Positions 52,163-63,794 of a stretch of 64,000 nucleotides of DNA are shown piece by piece; the stretch's first letter is position 1; each line of letters starts with the position of its first letter. The DNA comes from Phoronis australis (Eukaryota; Phoronida; Phoronidae): the NCBI GenBank assembly GCA_002633005.1, contig NMRA01000340.1, positions 188,978 to 252,977 of the forward strand. Direction: 5' to 3'. The notes under the pieces were generated by a model, which saw only the letters and a list, made by a program, of their open reading frames with translations, was not told the origin of the DNA and ran no database searches. A program made the translations under genes and the position numbers.

Positions 52163-55100
52163 GTAAGATGGTGATACGTAACATGTTAGATCAGCATTAA
52201 GCGCGGGCCCTTAAAGCTTGTAGTTGGTTTTGCTTACTACTAGACTCTAGAGTAGATGAAGGTTCTTAAAAACTAGTCAATCATCAATGCACCGCCTCGT
52301 GTGGGTGCCTTGGTGTAGGCCCTGTCATCATTTGAGCTGCTTAGCCAAGTTGACAAAAAGTTAAATAACAAAAACAAGACGCTGTGCTTCATACGAGGTT
52401 TCGATACATGTCTCAATATCATTAGGTATGATACAGCCAGTACACAGGTGCAATTTGAATAAATAAGTTGTGTGTAAAAGACGAGACAAATCCGTAATCC
52501 ATTACCTCACGTCACAGTGCATGATACAGTATTGAACATCCAACTCCTACCACAACTCTACTGTGTTTGCATGCTCAAATGTTCTCTGTTATAGTTCAGG
52601 TTGGGTAGATTTATGGGCAAGCGTAGTTCTTGTCATAGTCATAGTTTGTGTGGTATTCCTGCTATCTGATCAGTTTTAAAACAGCTGATGTCAGTTTGTT
52701 TGTAAAAACATGCACAATTGCACATTTATTGTGGTGTGATGCATGTCACTTGAAAAAGAAACACGGAACTTGATGCTTTGTGGTTGTTAAAAGTGGATAA
52801 AGTTACTCAACAAATGACTTTTAGTTGTCTTCTTACAACATCGCACCCGGTCCCTGGTTACCCGTGACCCAATCAGACTGGCCGAGACTGGTATAAGTGG
52901 AAAAATCTACACAATTTCTACTTTTAAAAAATTACTATTTTGACACCTTATATTTTGTAGATATTTGGCTCAATGCATGGATTTGGTGACGAAACGAGTC
53001 TAAACCCGCTTCCATCAAAAATAACTTTTAATTTGGGTTTCCTATGGTTATAAAACAGGTATTACTTGCTCCTTACTGGGATCAGACGTGACACCTATGG
53101 GCTTGGAAAGAATTGGCGGTTTATTATTGGTTGAGATCAGGCTGTACTACAATAATGTTGACTTGTCATGGTGTGTCATTCATGTGTTGAGTATGGTCTC
53201 GAGTACACCGGATTTTGTCATCTCTTCCCAGGCACAGTAATCGTTGCTCATCTGAGTACTGATCAAGGTTTATCATGGTATTCAGTCTAAATCAGAAGCT
53301 TCTGTGATTGAGAGATGGGCTTTCTTACATCTAATGTTGGCTTAAAACATGAACACTCAGAAAGAAGCAAACTCCTGCCCCACCATATTCTTGCCATCAA
53401 TTGCTTCAATAAATAGTTAAAAATAATTTATATGTAGACTTTTCCTTAACTTTTGGTTATTTTCCTTGACTTTTGGAGGTGTTGGTAAAACAACAGTTGT
53501 GAGGAAGGTCTGTGAGAAACTGATCTCCAAAGACAAACGTGATGTCGCTGGATTTTACACGGAAGATGTGAGACAGCATGGTCAAAGGATTGGTTTTGAT
53601 GTCGTTACACTAGATGGGAAACGAGGAGAGTTGGCCCGTGTCAGGTTGGTGGAAGACAGACTTTGAAATATTTGTGCTAATTTAGGGTATGTTGCAGCGC
53701 AAAGTCTAAATCACCTCTAAATTATGAAACTTTTCAGTAAAGTTAGTAGAAACTGTTTTTCAGAGTATTATTTATACCTACATTCAATTCTGTAAGCATG
53801 AGAAGGCTTATCTTTTCAAGACTGCGTCTGTATTTGATTGAAATAAAAAAATGATGGACTTAAGATTGTTTGTGAAATTCAATAACTTTGAAAATGGGAC
53901 TTTTACATTTTTCAAATACGCTCTCAGACAGTAATGTTTGTTTCTGGAACTATCAGATTGATGTCTATTTCACAATCTTGAGATGGCTGGAGCAAATGAT
54001 AAGTTTCCAATTCCATCAAGGATTTGTTGCAAAAAGGTAATTGAGTTTTATTTTAAAGAGATTTTAATTTATAGTAATTGTGATGTGCATGCAATTTTTT
54101 TCTTGGTTGTCGAAAAATTTTGTTAGCTTCTCACCTTCTCCAGTTCATTTTCCTTGACTTTACGATATACTCTCCTTTCTGTTGTCCTCATACTCATGTT
54201 GGAGTGTCAAACTGCACTGCTATGAACCCACCTGTGACATTTCCATATTTGTTGTAACGGAAATTCATTGTACCATATCAACTTACAGTTTGGGACTTGT
54301 GGAATGGAATGTAACTAGCAAGCAGACAATGAAAAAGCAAGCAGACGTTAAATCAAGTTTGATGTAATGTTGTTCTTAGCATCTCCATCATTGGGTTTTT
54401 GCATTTCATCATGAAATTTCCATAATTTGTAAAATTCTACTTTATGATAAGTAACCAATGCTAGTGTAGGAATAGTTTGTACATTTCATAAAAAGGTGAT
54501 TAAACAGCATTAACGTAGCATGGTTACAAAATTATGCAGTGAGGTTTTAATGTTATTTGTAGCCATACCAGTGACATACCAACTCAGAGACGGGATTTTA
54601 GGGTTGGTCAGTACTCAGTTAACTTGCAGTCATTTGAAAGACTAGTGCTGCCCCTTTTGAGATCACAGGTAAGAGCGTACTTGAAGAAATCCAAAACTAT
54701 TCTGCCAGTGTCTAAAATGCTTTCTGATCATCTTTATGTCATTGGTATTTTAAGGATTTTATTCATTTCTCTATATAAAGGTCATACAGTCTCTAAAAAT
54801 TCTTTCATGCACCGTAGTTGTTTGGATACAACAAGGTTAGACGATGCTGCCTCATTTATAAGTGAATTTGAACAACGATGCTTTGATATTGACATCCTGG
54901 ATTGGAGAGACAAATGAATATATTTTCTCAATCGTTAGATGTTTACAAAATAGTTAAATGTAATTTGTAGCTGAAAAATACATAACATGTTTGGAAAATA
55001 GTTTTCACAGAGTAGCCCTCGCAAGATTCAGATGCTTGACGCATTCTTTAATGATTGTTCAGGGAAGGTTTAGTGGACTTGATAGAGAGGACAGAATATA

Positions 55101-56938
55101 AGTTTCTGCTGTGACAGTGGGAAAGTGGAAACAGAATTACACTTTCTTCTCGAATGTAATTTATATTCTTATGTACGTGTGCTGTTCTTACCAAGATATG
55201 ATAAAGTTGACGAGATAGTGTTCAGAGATTTTTTACAGACTCGTGATTTAAATGTCTTGTGAAAATTTTCTAGATATTTAATTAAAGTTGAGAAACATCA
55301 AAAAGAGTTCCTTGATATAAATTAATTTATATTTGAAAAATCTTGTACTCTCTATGTATTATATATTTATAACGTGGGCTGGAGTCCCGTTACATGAAAT
55401 AAACCTACTTTTTATGCAGTCTTTAAAAATTCTTTCATACACCATGATGGTACAAGAAATTTGTTCAAATAGCTGAGTCAGTAAAAATTCTATGAACACT
55501 TGCTTGAAACAAATGGTCGTAGTTTGCAAAGAATGGTCTGAATATGTTTAACATTTCTCTTTATGATGTAATAGGTTCAGTTCGTGTTTCATTTTACAGG
55601 AAGATGGTGGGATATGCGTAATAGATGAAATTGGAAAAATGGAGTTATTCAGTGATGCATTTAAACAGTTAGTCAAAGCAGTCATTCATAAACCCAATCT
55701 GACTGTACTTGCAACAGTCCCAAGTAACAGAGGAAAACCTATTGCATTTGTGGAAGACATCAAACGCCGCTCAACAATGCTGTTCACGGTGAGTTTGTTT
55801 TTGCTTTTAAAAAATGTTTTTTTAGTGTATTTACACCTGTTACACTGATGTTCAAACTTCAACATTTTTTATAGCTCAAGAATAGTTTCAAAAACTAAAG
55901 TTACAGCTGCGATAGATGTGGTTTGAAACAACCAGTTTTAACAAAGAAGTTTTTGCTTATTAATATAAGGGGCAAACTTATAAACATAAGAATTGAAAAA
56001 AACAGGCTGTCTTCAGAATTCCCTTGTGATGATTGGAATTGGCGTCTGCCTTCAAAAGGATCAGAGATATCGCATGTAGTTGATATGAAGCAACCCAGTC
56101 TTTAAAAGGTTGAATAACTTTGTAGACATAGGTGGCTGTTTGACATTTTTACTTGCAAAGTCTTGAGTGGTGTTTGAGAATGGAAGTCATTATTTTTTAC
56201 CTTGTTATGGTCTTGTTTGAGGCATAGTTTGTGTTATTGAATAACGTAGTTTGCATTTCAAAAGTGCTGGGTTAGAAGCAGCTGCTCCACACATAAATAC
56301 GACTGTCTTTCTTGAAACCACATCTAGTGACATTCTCGTTATCAAAGTGGATTAAATCACTGGTTTGCAATAGGGAAACTAGCTACAGGCATCCATTCTC
56401 TACTAACTGTACCAGTGTGTTGACTTGATAAAATTAAAGCTGCCTTTTTTCTGTTTAGGGGTCAAAATATATTTTGAGTTTTAAATAAAGAGCTAAAATC
56501 AACAGCTCATCTGTGTTGTACTCCGTGGAAATGATTATTGTTGTGTCACGTGACTGACCTATTTTTAAATTAAAGTCTCAGTATGCCTTTGTCAAAGATT
56601 GAGAGTTGGCCAACAAGGAAGACTTTGTAAGAGTAAAATTCCTAATTAGATTTTCATTTTTAGCCGACTAAATTGGGTGAAATTAAGCTTTAATAATGCG
56701 AACACACAAAAAAATCTCAATCCATCTGCAGTAGCTTTTCAAAAAGGGCTTTGTGTAGCTTAAATTTTGCAACTACCACGTTTTATCTGTTATTTTGATT
56801 GTATGTATTGTATGCCAGAGGCTACATATTCAGCACATTCCAAAACATGGCTTATTCAGTGATTTATGCTTTCAGGTTACTAAAGGCAATAGAGATGCTT
56901 TAGTCAATGAAATGATAGCGCAGATGATTGACAGCTGA
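52114..56938 (+). CDS. NTPCR: NTPCR, cancer-related nucleoside-triphosphatase (THEP1 family), five exons
   Basis: The enzyme hydrolyses nucleoside triphosphates to diphosphates and belongs to the THEP1/P-loop kinase-like group. Exons are 52114-52162, 53479-53644, 54563-54668, 55600-55788 and 56876-56938. Joined, they give 190 aa, the same as human NTPCR. The sequence starts MASSSTAKLILVTGPPGVGK, with Walker A GPPGVGKTT. It continues VAGFYTEDVRQHGQRIGFDV and FRVGQYSVNLQSFERLVLPL, then Walker B-like CVIDEIGKMELF, and ends VTKGNRDALVNEMIAQMIDS. The first intron falls inside the P-loop (GPP|G). A LINE remnant sits in intron 3. It shares a promoter region with LRRC57. Confidence 0.97.
53095..53175. 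mobile_element. foldback MITE family 4, fragment in NTPCR intron 1
   Basis: GGGCTTGGAAAGAATTGGCG, GTTTATTATTGGTTGAGATC and GTTGACTTGTCATGG follow the order of the copy at 63795 (CTTGGAAAGAACTGACTGTT). Only one half is visible. Confidence 0.5.
53479..53644 (+). CDS. NTPCR: NTPCR exon 2
   Basis: The acceptor ends TTTTGGAG (53478) and has a modest pyrimidine tract. The exon encodes (G)VGKTTVVRKVCEKLISKDK..., VAGFYTEDVRQHGQRIGFDV and VTLDGKRGELARV(S), with donor TCAG|GTTGGT in phase 2. The frame continues exactly from exon 1. Confidence 0.93.
54563..54668 (+). CDS. NTPCR: NTPCR exon 3
   Basis: The acceptor is TGTTATTTGTAG. The exon encodes (S)HTSDIPTQRRDFRVGQYSV and NLQSFERLVLPLLRSQ, with donor CACAG|GTAAGA in phase 0. 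It corresponds to human CRVGQYVVDLTSFEQLALPV. Confidence 0.94.
54816..55413 (+). mobile_element. LINE 3' end inserted in NTPCR intron 3
   Basis: It is flanked by 32-nt direct repeats (54784-54815 and 55414-55445, four differences, core TAAAAATTCTTTCAT), probably target-site duplications. Inside, one frame reads SFCCDSGKVETELHFLLECN and LYSYVRVLFLPRYDKVDEIV, the Cys/His motif typical of LINE ORF2 C-termini. It ends near GAAATAAACC. The reading frame is broken. Confidence 0.8.
55600..55788 (+). CDS. NTPCR: NTPCR exon 4, Walker B region
   Basis: The acceptor is GTTTCATTTTACAG and the donor TTCACG|GTGAGT; phase 0 on both sides. It encodes EDGGICVIDEIGKMELFSDA..., TVLATVPSNRGKPIAFVEDI and KRRSTMLFT. 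The VIDEIGKMELF block is the family signature. Confidence 0.96.
56876..56938 (+). CDS. NTPCR: NTPCR last exon
   Basis: The acceptor is ATTTATGCTTTCAG. It encodes VTKGNRDALVNEMIAQMIDS and a TGA stop (56936-56938). The human equivalent begins VTKENRNHLLPDIV. Confidence 0.92.
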   Translation, partial: VTKGNRDALVNEMIAQMIDS

Positions 56939-57407
56939 AAAAATCACTTTGGAAAGTGGTGATGGAAGGCATAGGACATAGCTATCATATACACAAGTGG
57001 AGAAGCTGTTTTACGCACTGTGCCCACAGAACTGTACTACTAAGGGACAATTCAGTTACAGCCCCGATTGCTTTGTGTGGTTAGTCAGCCTGTTCTGCTA
57101 TAAGTATCATTTGATTGACCAAGGGTATGCAGTCCTTTAGCGGGTAATTGTACCGTGTGGCTACTCTAGGTTTGCATTGCATAGACGGTCGATAAAGGGA
57201 TGCCCCCAAGCTTCTCTCCGCACAAGACTAAAAACACCAGTGTGCCATTATTCTGCCATTGAAAACTAGTCACCTCAAGCATCAGCATAGATGAATGCGT
57301 AGGTTGAGATTCAGTCATACCAATGAGTCACATGATCAATTTTAAGCATGCAGTGTTACCTGGTGCTTTCTTATCAAGTGCCATGCTGTTGCATATACGG
57401 TAATGGT

Positions 57408-57510
57408 CGGATATAACCTGCCCGCACTTTGAGAGCCAGTTTACTCCACTGAATAACGGGCATGAAACGGCTTCTCAAAATATGGGCACATTATAATACG
57501 ACAATTTGCC
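57408..57510. mobile_element. palindromic MITE family 1, subfamily 2 copy
   Basis: The left arm is GGATATAACCTGCCCGCACT then TTGAGAGCCAGTTTACTCCA. The right arm is GGCTTCTCAAAATATGGGCA. It lies downstream of NTPCR and shares its outer arm with the 57671 copy. Confidence 0.75.
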
Positions 57511-57670
57511 GCATATCCTTATGCAGCCAATAATTGTTTTCGAGGAACACGTTTCAGTTCCCATGGAGGGTACAGTTCAACTATGATACAACAAATATTC
57601 CCAGGACTTATACTTCCGCGCTGTTGGCTTGAAACGTTTGCACTGTAGTGTTATATGTGAGCTAAAATTG

Positions 57671-57772
57671 GCAATAGTCTGATATAACAGGCCTGTATTT
57701 TGAGAACCAATTTCATGCCTGTTATTCAGTGGAGAAAACTGGTTCTCAAAATTCGGGTACGTTATGTCAGAC
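57671..57772. mobile_element. palindromic MITE family 1, subfamily 2 copy
   Basis: GCAATAGTCTGATATAACAG starts it; TTTTGAGAACCAATTT and AAACTGGTTCTCAAAA are the inner arms; GTTATGTCAGAC ends it. It lies only 160 bp from the copy at 57408, in opposite core orientation. Confidence 0.8.
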
Positions 57773-60597
57773 CGTTACCCTAAAATTATGAACCAAGGAC
57801 CGTGTTTCATCAAAGATCAGAATGCTTGGCTTAGTCAAGATGGTCGTACCTTTGACTTTCATTTGCACACAGCTCATTAAAAGGAATCGCGAAGATGGTA
57901 ACAACTTTTTTGCTCTTCTACAAAAAATGCAGTGTCTTGTTTACAATAACATCCCCATGACCGTCTTAGGTACAAGCAGATTTACAACCTTTGATCAATT
58001 TTAAACCAGGGTCGGATTTGTTTTAATGCGTTTCAATTTTGCTCGTCTGACAACAATTAACCATGTTTAAATCATTCTTATCCATAAGACCACAATCTGC
58101 AAGACCGAAATGAAAAATACATTAATTACTGACAAACTTTACGACTGCAATAAAGAAACCAGTCACAAAGGCAACCACACGCCACATCGTCCTGACTTAA
58201 ATTATGTCACCAACTCACCACGTTAATACACCTACATAAACCTAGAGGCATCAGCAGTGCTTAGCTTTGTTTTCACAGCTTCATTAACGTCGTGTGAGCT
58301 TCACGCGGCATTCACTCATTCACTATAATTGCAGTTGATTTTTATGATAAGTTACAATAAATTAAGAAGTTTTCATAAAAAGTGTTTATTTCAAATATAA
58401 ATTCTATTACTGATACCCTTGTGCTGGTCACACATTGACCAGACAATATATGTTTTGAATACCTGAAATGGAGAAAACACTAACAGTGGAGCATTAATAG
58501 GCTCTGCTACACACAAACCATTGGAGCCACAAACAATGAAATGTCACAATCAAATTATGCTGAGGTAACCCACACAATGGTCCATTCTCTCCCACTAAAA
58601 ACAACTGTTGCTATTCACTTAGGACGAATGCTCAGTCAACAAAAATGAAAACAGAATTGATGCTTTCCCAGAACAATGCCACATGCAACAAGACTAGCAC
58701 AAGTTTGTCGACATGTACAAAACACATGCATTCTGCAATTTTGATGTCAGGTTTCACCTCATATGGTAAATATCCTCCAGTTAGATTCAACGTAGGGTTC
58801 AACATTATCTTTATTTTCACGAGCGTACAAACCGTACGCTTTTCCCAATTACCTCTCTCTCAAAAGCAGAAAAACAGTGACATTTTATCAGATCTATGAT
58901 ACGTTAAGCTGCAATTGTGCTTCAATGTTAAATATCAGTAGGTTTGTATAGTGGCGTAGTTAAAAATAGAACAATATCTTCCAACAATTCTTTGTGTTTT
59001 TTATTTCAAACTAAACCATCTCAAACATGCTCTATGCACAGCTTGCACTAATCAATCAACATGCGAAAGCTGTACAGCAATTTCCAGTTAAAAAGCACAA
59101 AGGTAGTGCGACAATGTGTCTAATGCACATGTAAAACAAAATGGCATAAATTATGATTTTTATTAAAAGTTGACTTTTGTGACTTCACCTAGCCATTTTT
59201 GTGAGAAAAGACTAACGATTTGTATGCTCATGAAAATGTTGATGCTTGTGAAAGGTCCCTTATGAATGTTTCTATGAATTATTCAACAGTTGGATAAAGG
59301 TGAACTGAATTAAAAGCAGCATATTTCGTGCTAGAAACATATCACAAAATCACACCTGTTCCAATGAGCTTGAAGCCATTTTATAAACTAGGACACTTAA
59401 TGAGCTCTACCAGCTGCATAGGCAATATTGAGACAACCATAAACAAGATTGCAATGACGGTAAATTCAAATCGGATTCATTCTGGTGAAACATCATTCAA
59501 TTTTAACAGTTAACAATCGGAAAGAATTTGAATATATTAATTCCTTGCATGAAGATAAATGAAAAATTAATTAAAAATCAATTTAAAATGAGTTTGTAGT
59601 TTTCAATTTAAAAGTGCTGAGAAGTAGAAGAGAGAAATAATTGTCAATCTCATCAAGCTATAAACCAGTGATATACAATCTGCACTATAAAATACAAACA
59701 GCTATATTTTACATGGTGGGAACAAATGTAGCAACACTCGAGTCAAGACTGCCCATACAACATACAGTCGGCATCAGAAAATAATAATTATTTTAATTAT
59801 CTGGATACAAATGTTTGATAAAATCCCACAAAACAAGACCTCATCCAATGCATTCACTCAACAAGAATTATGACATGAAAATTTTTAGACGTCAACAACT
59901 GAGGCCAAAGTGTTGCTAAGAAAACACTGTTAAGGTTATGATACTTTTCTAGGTTCCTTTTTCATAACCTTAACGCCAGGCTAAACAAAGCTCCACTGTG
60001 CTTTACATTACATTACTGTTCCAATAACTTTGCACAAAATTAATTTTCAAATGTTCGTTTTTCAATGTCTCGAAGGCTTGTTACTAATAATGGAAGATTC
60101 ACAAAGTGTAGTTTAGTGAGTTACACAGTGCACGCTACGTTCATTGGTGTAAAATTTCTTTTAGGTTCATATTTGCCAATCAATTTGACAAAACTTGTTT
60201 CCAAATGTCAGCCATGTTGTGCGCTAAAAGGGTGAACTTTGCATCATCTGCTCTTACATCAGCTGTAAAATTTAAGATGGCAACACTTACATCCAGTTGA
60301 GTGCTTTGTCGCAACCAACACCAGGCATCAGTGACTAAACATAACCTCCAGTTTAACGAATTACCAAAATTCATGCATCTTTTTGGAAAATGACTGCTAG
60401 GTAAGAAGCTTGAATTAATAGCAAAATGTTTTAAACATCACTTAATTCTCTCTCATGAAGTCGGCCACTTTGTATGGATAAGGATGAAATACAATAAGAC
60501 ATGTGACCACTGTGAAAGGCATTGGGTGCTGCATTCATGAAGACAGTACTGCAGAATGTAGGTCAGTGCGCCATCTGTGGACCAGTAGAGAGCATCG

Positions 60598-60657
60598 CTA
60601 TGCCAGCATACTCAACCAGGAGTTGGCGTATTGCATTGGCTTCACATTTGGGTGAGG
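60598..60657 (-). CDS. weak candidate terminal exon, minus strand
   Basis: The acceptor ACTTTGTGTTCGCAG is followed in phase 0 by PHPNVKPMQYANSWLSMLA and a stop. That phase would fit the exon candidate at 62519-62600. A second open frame here reads SPKCEANAIRQLLVEYAGIA and continues 10 residues to a stop at 60563. Neither is recognised, so this is a guess from splice-site form and phase only. Confidence 0.2.
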   Translation of the reverse strand, partial: PHPNVKPMQYANSWLSMLA

Positions 60658-60701
60658 CTGCGAACACAAAGTAATACAATATCAGTAGGACTACAAGCTG
60701 T

Positions 60702-60824
60702 GATACATTAATGTAACCCAGTAACCTGCATATTGCCAGATACATTAATGTAACCCAGTAACCTGCATATTGCCAGATACATTAATGTAACCCAGTAACC
60801 TGTATATTGCCAGATACATTAACA
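60702..60824 (+). repeat. 37-bp tandem repeat, three copies
   Basis: Units starting GATACATTAATGTAACCCAG at 60702, 60739 and 60776 are almost identical, and a partial fourth runs to the edge of the foldback element. The near identity implies recent expansion. Confidence 0.95.
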
Positions 60825-60827
60825 CAG

Positions 60828-61958
60828 GTGAGAAACATGACCGCTGGTCCTCTAAATAGGACCGACTCACCCAAAACAAGACTGACGCACCTAAAAACAT
60901 GACCGCCCCACCACAAAACAGGACCGCCGAGGACTGAACATGTATTTATCAAAGGCCTTTGTATGATACTGCTGGTTATGACGTAACCGGTCAGCTAGCT
61001 GTGTAAAGACTTTCGCCAAATTAAAGCTTGGCAGCACTGCGTTATTGAACTTCGGCCGGTACATCCCCGAAATTTCCCACAGCCCGGGTAGTTCTGGTTA
61101 TCACCTCGTCGTGAAACATACATCAACATGTAGAGCTCGCGACCGGCGCAGGCGCATGCAAAATCTAGGAGTCAATCAACACTCACCTTGCAGGTTGCAG
61201 CTGCTTGAGTGAAAAACAATCTAATGAACTATTGTAACAAAAATTCGTCGCGCTCGTGACATATGCACGCGCCATTTCCTAAAATTTTGCGGCATCTTTC
61301 GGAAGATGATGCCAACTTCGCAGCAGCAAGATTTGTTCTGAAATTCGGTTTGCTGGTATTAAAATACTAAAAACGAAATGAAACCACGCAGTTCCAATAA
61401 TTTGTTGTGCCATGTACGCAACCTCGTAGAAGAGAATAGCTGACTGAAGAATCGGAGAAAAAAGGAACCGGACAATGTAAGCCGACCTAAAAGAACGCAT
61501 CTCAATTTTAGCAGCAGAATAACGACAGAACGACAATTTTTCTTGAGCGCCGATAAATAATTTAGTTTACTCAAGGAAGAATGTCGTTAATAACACTAAT
61601 TCGCCAGGTGAAGATTTTACATGTTCATATTTTAATCAATTAATCGGCGCAAGGTTGTACATTACAAAAAGAAGTATTCTGTGGCGCACAAAACTGAGAT
61701 TTCGGTGGATTAATTGGCACAAGACCTGCATATGCATATACAGCCCCATTGTATGATCTGTGTTGGCCTACCAGTAATAAATCTTAGCTTGTTTGTCATT
61801 GCGGTTTCAATCCCCAGCGTTCATGTTCAGACCCCGGCGGTCCTGTTTTGTGGTGGGGCGGTCATGTTTTTAGGTGCATCAGTCTCATTTTCTGATGTGG
61901 CGGTCCCATTTGATCCCCATCGGTCCTGTTTAGAGGACCAGCGGTCATGCTGTTTCAC
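60828..61958. mobile_element. foldback element with sub-repeated arms
   Basis: The arms at 60828-60931 and 61833-61958 are inverted copies. Within them 60887-60929 and 61835-61877 are perfectly complementary over 43 bp. Each arm is built from short CATGACCGC and AGGACCG units, as in foldback transposons. The core of about 900 bp is relatively CpG-rich and contains no recognised protein. Open frames inside (for example 61279-61574, minus) are not convincing. Confidence 0.8.
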
Positions 61959-62518
61959 ACCCATGATTAAAATACTGAGCTTATCTTGGTGGTTTGTGTA
62001 ACTTTAATTTGTAAATTTTCTTTGTTTCTATAATTATGCCTTGAGTTTACTGACCCATCAGCAACTGATGTTGTACCAGAACAGAAACCACAGCTGCAGT
62101 AGTTTCCACACAAAACAAAAAATCAAAAACATTAAGACACGTTCTACAAAATGCACATTACTCTGACACAATTTTATGTACTGGAAATCGGCGTTCAAAT
62201 CTGTTCAAGGTCCGCACAGACCCGGTGAATTTTTTACCTCTAAGTAAAATGTGAGGACAGGTATCAGCAGAAAATGAAGATATGCACGACATCCGACTAT
62301 TTTAGAGTTGATAAGCAATATCAATAGATTTTATCTTACAATGCACGTGTACTGCAGACTTAGCAACAGTCATGATAAAGTCACACCATTGCGAAAACGC
62401 ACACAGGGAAATGCGTTCTTAGTATTTCACAAAAAACGTTGAGATGGATACTTATTGCATCTTGCAAGCATATACTATAGTATAATGCCAACAAAAATTG
62501 AACAAAACAGAAACATAC

Positions 62519-62600
62519 CACAGCAGAGTAGGTTGTGAACTTTGGTGTGAGGTCATCACCCTTTAGGGTAATGAATGCTCCCTTGTTACCCATGGTATCA
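62519..62600 (-). CDS. candidate internal exon of an unidentified minus-strand gene
   Basis: On the minus strand an acceptor (TGTGATTTCACAG) is followed by 82 nt and donor GCTGTG|GTATGT. The open frame reads DTMGNKGAFITLKGDDLTPK and FTTYSAV, a protein-like composition unlike the surrounding noncoding sequence. I do not recognise a family. If real, its partner exons lie beyond the right edge and toward 60.6 kb. Confidence 0.35.
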
Positions 62601-63794
62601 CTGTGAAATCACAAATAGTTCCAATGCAGTGAAGATCATTACACAGGTGAAACAAATAACAAACAATTAATTAAAATCCATCCTGTTACTGGTATCCGTG
62701 TATGAATGAAAGAATCCGGGTGAAATGTGTGGACTTTTCAACAAAAGTCTTTTTAAAAAAAGAACTACTGCAGTAAAATCTACAGGGCATAATACATACA
62801 GCAGAGCTTTGACTATTCTCAACTTCATAGTTACTTTAGGGAACAGTTCAATGTAAATGTGGGCTTATTTTCACACAGAATCTTACACTCCTACCCGACC
62901 TTCAAGGGAAAGGCAATCATTATTAGAGTGTCATGGTTGGTTAAATTACGATTTTCTGGTAATCGCCCAGGTTCTAATTAATTATCCATGCGTCACACCA
63001 AAAGCAGCAGTCTTGGTGGGAATCCTGCCCAGTTAGCTTTGTTTGTGTTAACAACAGCCGTTACTTTTCAAAAATTACCATGAAAATTGCCTTCGATGAG
63101 TGTTCTCAGACAATCCTAAGTTGACCTAGAATTCAACTGAGTGGAACTTAATCATTGTTTGCTCTGCAGTGGGCAGACAATGACAGAAGTAGGCGACCAC
63201 ACAAGCATGAATCATGTGTATGAAGTTACTCTAGTTGGTAACCTTAGGCTCTGCCATGCCAGTTCACCTGCACAGGTGACACCAATTTTATGGTCTTGCG
63301 GCCCTTCAAAAAAGCACTCCCAGCAGGTGGTGATGGAGTCCAAAGTGCAAGTAAACAAAGGTGGCAGGAGTGATTCAGGTTGGGAATACCACTTCTGGAG
63401 TGACGCATGAATAAGAAAACAAGGGAAATTAATGAATTTAAAAATTTATCAAGGATAAGAAAATTTGACCACTAAAGCAGTTGCCTTCACGTTTAACATG
63501 GAACAAATTGGAACAAATGGGTGACATTTTTGCCATATCTGCTGACAGTTCAGTATCAGTTTATTTTCCATTTTCGTGATCCAGGCAATGATGGTTGATC
63601 ATGTTCCCTGTCAATTGCCCATTTAAACACACACTGCCTGCTATTAAGGTGGAAGTCGTGTGCAAGAGCGTGACCCCATCCATAAGGTATTTTCGGATTG
63701 CCCTGTATGTGCAAATTACTTTCTATAATTAAAGTCAGAGACTTCCACCAAAACCATTAATAAACCCGCCTTCTGTAACAAAACAATTTTTGAG

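Noticed and set aside
61189-61274. Minus-strand ATG frame MARAYVTSATNF... ending at a GTGAGT donor
   Set aside because: It lies inside the foldback element, and joining it to the candidate exon at 60657 gives an early stop. Probably chance.
61714-62001. 95-codon plus-strand frame with hydrophobic segments
   Set aside because: Most of it is a translation of the foldback element's right arm and its short repeats.
63141-63410. 89-codon plus-strand frame after a plausible acceptor
   Set aside because: No motif and no phase-matched partner exon. Left as noncoding.
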